The position numbers and the translations under genes were made by a program. The notes under the pieces are model-generated. The model had not been told where the DNA came from. It worked only from the letters and a program-made list of their open reading frames with translations, and made no database searches. A stretch of 64,000 bases of DNA from Vreelandella andesensis (lineage in GTDB: Bacteria > Pseudomonadota > Gammaproteobacteria > Pseudomonadales > Halomonadaceae), in assembly GCF_003989795.1 (NCBI RefSeq), contig NZ_RZHG01000019.1, forward strand, positions 145-64,144, written 5' to 3'. Below are positions 57,966 to 64,000 of the stretch, in pieces (the first letter of the stretch is position 1; each line of letters begins with the position of its first letter).

Positions 57966-59000
57966 GTGATTAAGGTTGGCATTGTAGGCGGTACCGGCTA
58001 TACCGGCGTTGAGCTGTTACGGTTACTTGCCCAGCATCCTCAGGTAAGCGTAGAAGCCATTACCTCGCGCTCGGAAGCAGGTGTGAAGGTAAGCGACATG
58101 TATCCCAACCTGCGCGGCCACTACGACGCGCTCACGTTTAGCGAGCCAGACGCCAAGGTACTCGGTGCAATGGACGCTGTGTTCTTTGCAACGCCCCATG
58201 GCGTCGCTCACGCGCTAGCAGGCGAGCTGCTCGACAATGGCACTCGGGTAATCGACTTATCTGCCGATTTTCGGCTGCGCGATGCCAACGAATGGAGCCA
58301 GTGGTACGACCAGCCCCACGGCGCACCGGAATTACTCAATGAAGCCGTTTATGGCCTGCCAGAAATGCATCGCGAGCAAATCAAAAAGGCTCGCTTAATT
58401 GCTGTACCAGGCTGCTATCCAACGGCTGTTCAACTGGGCTACCTGCCGCTTTTAGAAGCCGGTTTGATCGACACAGGCCAGTTAATTGCCGACTGTAAAT
58501 CAGGCGTGACCGGAGCAGGCCGTGGTGCCAAAGTCGCCTCATTACTGGCCGAAGCCAGCGAATCGATGAAAGCCTACGGTGCGTCTGGCCATCGCCATTT
58601 GCCTGAAATCCGTCAAGGCTTGAGCGATATGCAGCCAAACAGCGTAGGGCTTACTTTCGTGCCCCACTTAACGCCAATGATCCGCGGTATTCACGCCACG
58701 CTATACGGCACACTCACTGCAGAACCGGGCGATTTACAGGCACTTTTTGAACAGCGTTACGTCAACGAGCCATTTGTTGACGTTATGCCCGCAGGCAGCC
58801 ATCCAGAAACACGCAGCGTAAAAGGCAACAACACCTGCCGTATCGCTGTTCACCGTCCTGGCAACGGCAATACCGTGGTGGTGCTCTCAGTGATTGATAA
58901 CTTGGTTAAAGGCGCCTCAGGCCAAGCGATTCAAAACCTGAATCTCATGTTTGGCTTTGAAGAAAACATGGGCCTCAACGCCCCAGCCTTGATGCCTTAA
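57966..59000 (+). CDS. argC: N-acetyl-gamma-glutamyl-phosphate reductase
   Basis: NADPH-dependent third step of arginine synthesis. [18 protein letters not shown] binds the cofactor, [10 protein letters not shown] and the catalytic cysteine in [12 protein letters not shown] (about residue 147) follow, and SGHRHLPEI is conserved. I choose the GTG at 57966: AAGGAG lies eight bases upstream and the protein begins at the family N-terminus (IKVGIVGG). An ATG at 57948 would include the ribosome-binding site in the coding region. Length is 344 residues. Confidence 0.95.
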   Translation: MIKVGIVGGTGYTGVELLRLLAQHPQVSVEAITSRSEAGVKVSDMYPNLRGHYDALTFSEPDAKVLGAMDAVFFATPHGVAHALAGELLDNGTRVIDLSADFRLRDANEWSQWYDQPHGAPELLNEAVYGLPEMHREQIKKARLIAVPGCYPTAVQLGYLPLLEAGLIDTGQLIADCKSGVTGAGRGAKVASLLAEASESMKAYGASGHRHLPEIRQGLSDMQPNSVGLTFVPHLTPMIRGIHATLYGTLTAEPGDLQALFEQRYVNEPFVDVMPAGSHPETRSVKGNNTCRIAVHRPGNGNTVVVLSVIDNLVKGASGQAIQNLNLMFGFEENMGLNAPALMP

Positions 59001-59102
59001 GCCTCTACTAATTCCCAGCAATAGTTGACCATTTTGCTGGGAATTACCCATAATCACACTCCAATGTCGATTATTCGTTCTTTAAGCTCGCGGGAGGTAC
59101 CC

Positions 59103-59456
59103 ATGAGCGGTGCAGAAGCTTTTGTTCCAACGCCTCTACTATTATCTAATAGTGCCCAGAAACGCATCCAAGCGTTAATGGCAGAAGAGGCCAACACAGC
59201 GCTGAAACTACGCGTTTACGTCACCGGAGGTGGCTGCTCGGGGTTCCAGTATGGGTTTGATTTTGCTGAAAACGTGGCCGAGGACGACACGCTGATTGAA
59301 TTTGGCGATGCGATTCTCGTGGTTGACCCTCTTTCCTATCAGTACTTGGTGGGTTCAACCATCGACTATGAAGAAGGCTTAGCAGGTGCTCGTTTTCGTG
59401 TTCAAAACCCCAACGCCACAACCACTTGCGGCTGCGGGGCTTCCTTCATGGTCTAA
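59103..59456 (+). CDS. erpA: Iron-sulfur cluster insertion protein ErpA
   Basis: A-type carrier delivering Fe-S clusters to apoproteins. The three cluster cysteines are visible: one in [13 protein letters not shown] (about residue 45) and two in TTCGCGASF at the C-terminus. GGAGG precedes the ATG at 59103; the 117-residue product matches E. coli ErpA (114). It follows argC by about 100 bases, as in other gammaproteobacteria. Confidence 0.95.
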   Translation: MSGAEAFVPTPLLLSNSAQKRIQALMAEEANTALKLRVYVTGGGCSGFQYGFDFAENVAEDDTLIEFGDAILVVDPLSYQYLVGSTIDYEEGLAGARFRVQNPNATTTCGCGASFMV

Positions 59457-59605
59457 CCAACGTTGGTAACAACCCCCTCCCCGTGACTTGACGCCTTGGT
59501 GGTTTCTCGCCAAGGTTAAAAGGTCAATAACGGTTGCAGACGTAATTTGTAAGAGAAAATTTTCTTTATATGACGTCGCAAACCAAATAAAACACGGGAA
59601 AGCTA

Positions 59606-60376
59606 ATGAACTACCTACTAAAAAAATCTGTCGTTGCTACCGCACTTGCACTGGGTTTAAGCAGTACCAGTGTTGCATTTGCACAAACACCTTCCGTCAA
59701 TGTGGCCACTGACCCAAGCTTCGTGCCGTTCGAAATGATGGATCCTGAAACCGGCGAAATGATTGGTTTTGACATGGATATCATCAACGCCGTTGCCGAA
59801 CGGGCTGGCTTTGAAGTTAACCTCACCACGATGGAATTCTCTGGCATCATTCCCGCTGTCCAAACCGGCAGCCAGGAAATCGCCATTGCGGGCACCACCA
59901 TTACAGAAGCGCGAGCCCAGGTTGTCGACTTCTCTGACCCCTATTACGACTCAGGCCTGCGGATTATCGTGCGCGCCGACAACGAAGATGTCGCTTCGAT
60001 CGAAGACCTAGCAGGCCTCACCGTTGCCACCAAAATCGGCTCTACTAGCTACGATTATCTTCAGCAGGAACTCGGCGATGATGCCAACATCACTCCTTAT
60101 CCAGGCACTGCCGACATGTACATGGCGCTCTTAGGACGCAACGTCGACGCAGTGCTATACGATGCTCCTAATGTCGCCTACTTCTCGCAAACCCGCGGTG
60201 AAGGTCGTACCAAGGTGGTTGGCCCGCTATATGAAGGTCAGCAGTACGGCATTGTTTTCCACAAAGGCAGCGAGTGGGTAGAGCCAACCAACAAAGCGCT
60301 TGCCGCCATGCGTGAAGACGGCGCCTACGATGAAATCTACACGAAGTGGTTTGGTGAAGCTCCCAGCGCTGAGTAA
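59606..60376 (+). CDS. Polar amino-acid ABC transporter, periplasmic binding protein
   Basis: Family 3 extracellular solute-binding protein. A signal peptide (about 26 residues, AFAQ) precedes [18 protein letters not shown] and [16 protein letters not shown], then [20 protein letters not shown] with the amino-acid carboxylate-binding Arg. It closely resembles GlnH. Its 256 residues fit. It heads a three-gene operon with permease and ATPase. Glutamine or another polar amino acid is the likely ligand, but specificity is inferred. Confidence 0.9.
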   Translation: MNYLLKKSVVATALALGLSSTSVAFAQTPSVNVATDPSFVPFEMMDPETGEMIGFDMDIINAVAERAGFEVNLTTMEFSGIIPAVQTGSQEIAIAGTTITEARAQVVDFSDPYYDSGLRIIVRADNEDVASIEDLAGLTVATKIGSTSYDYLQQELGDDANITPYPGTADMYMALLGRNVDAVLYDAPNVAYFSQTRGEGRTKVVGPLYEGQQYGIVFHKGSEWVEPTNKALAAMREDGAYDEIYTKWFGEAPSAE

Positions 60377-60474
60377 TACCGCTGTTCGCTTTCACTAACG
60401 AATGCTTTTCATCTCAGGGCCGGGCGGCTATTCCCCCGGCCCTGTGTCGTTGTTTATTTTTCTGGAGATAACGC

Positions 60475-61146
60475 GTGGACGTTAACTTTCAGTTTGATTG
60501 GTCGGCCGCATTTGGGTCGATCCCTTACCTGTTACCAGGTATTCCTTGGACACTGCTTATATCGTTTGGCGGCCTAGCCATCGGCTTCTTTATTGGCATT
60601 TTCTTTGGTTTATTGCGTATTAGCCCACTACGTTGGTTGCGCTGGCCAGCGATTTTTTACGTCGAAGTTTTCCGCGGTACGCCCATTTTAGTACAGGTTC
60701 TATTTATTTTTTACGGCTTACCCCAGCTACTGGGTAGTCCCATCAACGCATTAGTCGCCGGTATCGCCGCTATCGCCATTAATTCAGGGGCATATATATC
60801 AGAAATCGTGCGAGGCGGCGTACAGTCCATCGAGCGTGGCCAGCGAGAAGCATCACTCTCATTAGGCCTGTCTAGAACTCAAGCGTTTCGCTATGTCATT
60901 TGGCCCCAGGCACTTCGCCGCATGATTCCTCCGCTGGGTAACCAAGGCATTATCAGTATCAAGGATACCTCGCTATTTTCAGTTATCGGGGTCGGTGAAT
61001 TGGTTCGCCAAGGGCAAATTTATATTGCGACCACCTTCACCGCACTAGAGGTCTATTTCATGGTGGCACTTATGTATCTTGTCATTACCTGGACCCTCTC
61101 TTTGATTCTGCGCCAAATCGAGCGCAGAGGCCTCGCAGGACAATAA
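60475..61146 (+). CDS. Polar amino-acid ABC transporter, permease
   Basis: HisM/GlnP-type inner-membrane permease with about five hydrophobic helices. [20 protein letters not shown] and the EAA-loop motif [20 protein letters not shown] (about residues 122-141), which contacts the ATPase, identify it. The start is GTG at 60475 with GGAG seven bases upstream; 223 residues. It lies between its binding protein and ATPase genes. Confidence 0.93.
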   Translation: MDVNFQFDWSAAFGSIPYLLPGIPWTLLISFGGLAIGFFIGIFFGLLRISPLRWLRWPAIFYVEVFRGTPILVQVLFIFYGLPQLLGSPINALVAGIAAIAINSGAYISEIVRGGVQSIERGQREASLSLGLSRTQAFRYVIWPQALRRMIPPLGNQGIISIKDTSLFSVIGVGELVRQGQIYIATTFTALEVYFMVALMYLVITWTLSLILRQIERRGLAGQ

Positions 61147-61156
61147 GGAACGTGCA

Positions 61157-61915
61157 ATGACCTCTACACAATCGCCAATTGTGCGTATGCAGCAGCTCAA
61201 TAAGCATTTTGGCAGCCTGCACGTGCTCAATAATATTGATCTTGAGATTATCCCCGGTGAAGTCGTCGTCGTCATCGGTGCCAGCGGCTCTGGTAAATCA
61301 ACCCTTATACGCTGTATCAATGGCTTAGAAGAGTTTCAATCAGGTTCCCTTGACGTTGATGGCAACGAATTATTGCCTAACGGTAAAAGCAGTAAAGCGC
61401 TGCAAACCATCCGTACGGAAGTTGGTATGGTGTTTCAGCAGTTCAACCTTTTTCCCCATTTAAGCGTGCGCGACAACGTCACTCTCGCGCCTATGAAAGT
61501 ACGGGGATGGAGCCGCCAGGATGCCGAGGAAACGGCTGACAAACTGCTAGAGCGTGTTGGTATTTCCGACCAAGCAGACAAGTATCCGAGTCAGCTCTCG
61601 GGCGGGCAGCAGCAACGAGTAGCGTTAGCACGGGCGTTGGCTATGGAACCCCGCCTTATGCTGTTTGACGAGCCTACCTCGGCGCTTGACCCTGAAATGA
61701 TTGGTGAAGTGCTGGACGCCATGCGTGAGCTTGCTAAAGAAGGCATGACCATGGTGATTGTGACGCATGAAATGGGCTTTGCCCGTGAAGTGGCAGATCG
61801 CGTTATTTTCATTCATCAAGGCGAAATTGCTGAACAAGGACCTCCTGAACAACTGTTCGATACACCTCAACATGAGCGTACACAATCCTTCCTTGCACGC
61901 GTTTTGAAACACTAA
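61157..61915 (+). CDS. Polar amino-acid ABC transporter, ATP-binding protein
   Basis: GlnQ-type ATPase. Walker A is in [15 protein letters not shown] (about residues 37-51), the Q-loop in [14 protein letters not shown], signature [15 protein letters not shown], Walker [14 protein letters not shown] and the H-loop in [10 protein letters not shown]. Its 252 residues fit. The ATG lies ten bases after the permease stop. A terminator follows at 61970. Confidence 0.95.
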   Translation: MTSTQSPIVRMQQLNKHFGSLHVLNNIDLEIIPGEVVVVIGASGSGKSTLIRCINGLEEFQSGSLDVDGNELLPNGKSSKALQTIRTEVGMVFQQFNLFPHLSVRDNVTLAPMKVRGWSRQDAEETADKLLERVGISDQADKYPSQLSGGQQQRVALARALAMEPRLMLFDEPTSALDPEMIGEVLDAMRELAKEGMTMVIVTHEMGFAREVADRVIFIHQGEIAEQGPPEQLFDTPQHERTQSFLARVLKH

Positions 61916-61969
61916 TGTCTGCGTAAATCTGGTTTTAAATCTGGCTTTTTTGCCAATTTTTACCTCATT

Positions 61970-62003
61970 AAATGGCCTGTCATCGCGACTGGCCATTTTT
62001 TTT
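61970..62003 (+). terminator. Terminator of the amino-acid transporter operon
   Basis: Stem AAATGGCC (61970-61977) / GGCCATTT (61991-61998) with a 13-base loop, then a long T-run, 55 bases after the ATPase gene. Confidence 0.88.
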
Positions 62004-62493
62004 GCCTGTGGATACTATTTTTTACACGCAGCACACTATCGTTCTAAGACACCTGCCATAAGCGCTAATAAGGACTTTTTGAGATTCCAATCTCACTTGT
62101 TCACAGGTGCGGTAACAAACTCGGTATGGGTCGGTGGATAACCCGGTGTTTATCGTGCCTGTGTGTAAGTCGTACTTTCATCCACAGGAGCAACACCGCT
62201 TCTACGCAGGTACTCCGCCGTTTAATCATGTAAAAGCTAACAATTTAAATCATTGATAAAATTAGTATTAATAGGGTTATCAACAGTTTTTGTCCACACT
62301 AATAATTACAACATCAATAGAACTTCTCTTATATATTTTTATTTTTTTATTAATAATGCATGAGTAATAAGTTTGGGGTGTGGAAAAACCTGACGGTTAC
62401 CCACAGGAGGTTTATACTGGCCGGCTTACTCAATCAGTGAAGTCACGCTGACCCATTTTCATCCGTGCCAAACGGCGCAAGACGAGGTGCCTC
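62004..62493. other. Origin-like AT-rich spacer upstream of mnmG
   Basis: About 490 bases without a gene, placed where E. coli has oriC. One-mismatch DnaA-box-like 9-mers: 62097-62105, 62178-62186, 62277-62285, 62290-62298, 62379-62387 and 62397-62405, plus TGTGGATAC near 62006 and GGTGGATAA near 62136. A very AT-rich block spans about 62222-62370. No perfect box lies in the spacer itself, but three occur inside mnmG (62880, 62978, 63575). No GATC cluster is visible. It also must hold the mnmG promoter. Confidence 0.55.
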
Positions 62494-64000
62494 TTGAACT
62501 ATCCCGACCGCTTTGACGTGATTGTCATCGGCGGTGGCCATGCGGGAACTGAAGCCGCATTGGCCTCTGCTCGTATGGGTTGTCAAACCCTGTTGCTAAC
62601 CCACAATTTTGAAACGCTCGGCCAAATGTCGTGCAATCCAGCAATTGGTGGGATTGGCAAAAGCCACTTGGTAAAAGAAATTGATGCACTCGGTGGTGCA
62701 ATGGGGCTAGCCACGGACCTAGGCGGCATTCAGTTTCGAGTTTTGAACGCTCGTAAGGGCCCAGCCGTTCGAGCAACACGTGCTCAAGCAGATAGAATTC
62801 GTTACAAATCGGCTATTCGTAGCATGTTAGAAAACCAGCCGAACTTGACGATATTTCAGCAAGCGGCTGGCGACCTGATTGTGGATAACAACACCGTTCG
62901 AGGCGTCGTGACCGAAACAGGCATACGCTTCCATGCGGAATCCGTTGTGCTATCAACCGGTACGTTTTTGGGTGGCGTTATCCACATCGGATTAGATCAA
63001 AGCCGCGGCGGACGCGCAGGCGATCCACCTTCCAACGCCTTAGCCGAACGCTTACGTGCATTACCGTTTCGTGTCGACCGGTTAAAAACCGGCACCCCCC
63101 CGCGGATTGATGCTAAAACCGTTGATTTCTCAGTGTTAGAAGAGCAGCCAGGTGATACGCCAACACCGGTGATGTCATACCTGGGCTCACGGGACATGCA
63201 TCCTCAGCAGGTAAGCTGTCACATTGCGCATACCAACGAGCGCACCCATGAAATCATCATGGCAAACCTTGACCGTTCACCGATGTATTCCGGTGTTATC
63301 GAAGGCGTTGGTCCACGATACTGCCCATCGATTGAGGACAAAGTTCACCGCTTTGCCGACAAATCGAGCCACCAGGTGTTTATTGAACCTGAAGGGCTGG
63401 ATACCCATGAGCTGTATCCCAACGGAATCTCAACGTCGTTGCCTTTCGATGTTCAGCTGCAAGTGGTTCGTTCAATTAACGGTCTGGAAAACGCCCATAT
63501 CACCCGGCCTGGGTACGCAATCGAATATGACTTTTTTGATCCGCGAGATTTGAAACATTCGTTGGAAACTAAATTTATCCACAACCTATTTTTTGCCGGA
63601 CAAATCAACGGTACCACCGGCTACGAAGAAGCAGGAGCTCAAGGGTTGCTGGCTGGCTTAAATGCGGCTCGTCGTGCCAAACAGCTAGCGGCGTGGCATC
63701 CGCGTCGAGATGAAGCGTATCTTGGTGTGCTGGTGGATGATCTGATCACCATGGGGACCAAAGAGCCTTACCGCATGTTTACCTCACGCGCGGAATATCG
63801 CCTTTTGCTACGTGAAGATAATGCTGATCTGCGTTTAACCGAAAAAGGTCGCGAGCTTGGTTTAGTCGACGACAAGCGTTGGGCGGCGTTTAGCCTAAAA
63901 CGTGAAGCCATCGAACGTGAAACAACGCGTTTGGCCACACTTTGGGTGCAACCCAATACCCCTGCTGCTGCCAAGGTTGCTGAAAAAACCGGTCGGCCGC
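62494..64000 (+). CDS. mnmG: tRNA uridine modification enzyme MnmG (GidA), 3' end cut by window
   Basis: FAD-dependent partner of MnmE in cmnm5U34 synthesis. The FAD motif [20 protein letters not shown] is at residues about 8-27; [37 protein letters not shown] and [21 protein letters not shown] are near invariant. Homology starts at a TTG (62494) with GAGG about six bases upstream; no nearby ATG fits. About 502 codons of an expected roughly 630 are present; the frame runs off the right edge. rsmG-parA-parB are expected beyond it. Confidence 0.95.
   Translation, partial: MNYPDRFDVIVIGGGHAGTEAALASARMGCQTLLLTHNFETLGQMSCNPAIGGIGKSHLVKEIDALGGAMGLATDLGGIQFRVLNARKGPAVRATRAQADRIRYKSAIRSMLENQPNLTIFQQAAGDLIVDNNTVRGVVTETGIRFHAESVVLSTGTFLGGVIHIGLDQSRGGRAGDPPSNALAERLRALPFRVDRLKTGTPPRIDAKTVDFSVLEEQPGDTPTPVMSYLGSRDMHPQQVSCHIAHTNERTHEIIMANLDRSPMYSGVIEGVGPRYCPSIEDKVHRFADKSSHQVFIEPEGLDTHELYPNGISTSLPFDVQLQVVRSINGLENAHITRPGYAIEYDFFDPRDLKHSLETKFIHNLFFAGQINGTTGYEEAGAQGLLAGLNAARRAKQLAAWHPRRDEAYLGVLVDDLITMGTKEPYRMFTSRAEYRLLLREDNADLRLTEKGRELGLVDDKRWAAFSLKREAIERETTRLATLWVQPNTPAAAKVAEKTGRP

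Noticed and set aside
59493-59516. Imperfect inverted repeat CCTTGGTG/CGCCAAGG after erpA
   Set aside because: Eight base pairs including a G-U pair and a weak T tail; could be chance.

Overview
The window is a gene-dense chromosomal stretch from a gammaproteobacterium, most likely a member of the Halomonadaceae (Halomonas-like). This rests on the protein sequences, moderate GC content and gene order: dnaA-dnaN-recF-gyrB next to rpmH-rnpA-yidC-mnmE, and a ygfB-pepP-ubiH-ubiI / zapA-6S RNA-ygfA block with E. coli-like synteny. The genus is an inference. I see no insertion sequence, CRISPR array, tRNA or rRNA gene.

Layout. 0.2-5.6 kb: pyrB facing the ruvX-yqgE-gshB-cvfB genes, then rsmE-secB. 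5.6-10.4 kb: a rhodanese gene, then the gpmI-envC-ctp cell-division/envelope run. 10.4-16.4 kb: ubiI, ubiH, pepP and ygfB on the minus strand, facing away from zapA, 6S RNA and the 5-formyl-THF cyclo-ligase gene. 16.4-19.2 kb: a 32-residue membrane miniprotein, ilvA and rpiA. 19.2-30.2 kb: a lipopolysaccharide/periplasmic glucan region (waaA, hldE, a family 9 glycosyltransferase, Kdo kinase, three AT-rich glycosyltransferase genes, an opgB-like gene, waaF, hldD). 30.3-34 kb: glyQS and gmhB. 34.2-40.5 kb: gyrB, recF, dnaN and dnaA, all leftward. 40.5-41.05 kb: an oriC-like spacer. 41-44.9 kb: rpmH, rnpA, yidC and mnmE, rightward. 44.9-48.4 kb: rlmJ, an OmpA-type lipoprotein, hemW and rdgB. 48.4-52.9 kb: a complete collinear curli locus csgD-E-F-G-B-A. 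52.9-59.5 kb: an unrecognised exported protein, hemL, thiD, hemJ, a CLC transporter, argC and erpA. 59.6-61.9 kb: a polar amino-acid ABC transporter. 61.9-64 kb: an AT-rich spacer with many near-consensus DnaA boxes, then mnmG, cut by the window end.

How it fits together. This is the replication-origin region. Four identical, perfect 16-bp parS palindromes lie between 33.4 and 37.4 kb, two of them inside recF. There are two origin-like spacers, dnaA-rpmH and upstream of mnmG, separated by about 21 kb. The second large theme is the envelope: heptose synthesis (HldE, GmhB, HldD) and transfer (WaaF), Kdo transfer and phosphorylation (WaaA, KdkA), an apparently acquired set of outer-core glycosyltransferases, glucan modification (OpgB) and curli fibres. 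The most unusual small-scale features are a 14-bp tandem repeat that stacks start codons just before the ygfA gene, oppositely oriented genes whose start codons overlap (22969-22972), and the absence of yidD between rnpA and yidC.
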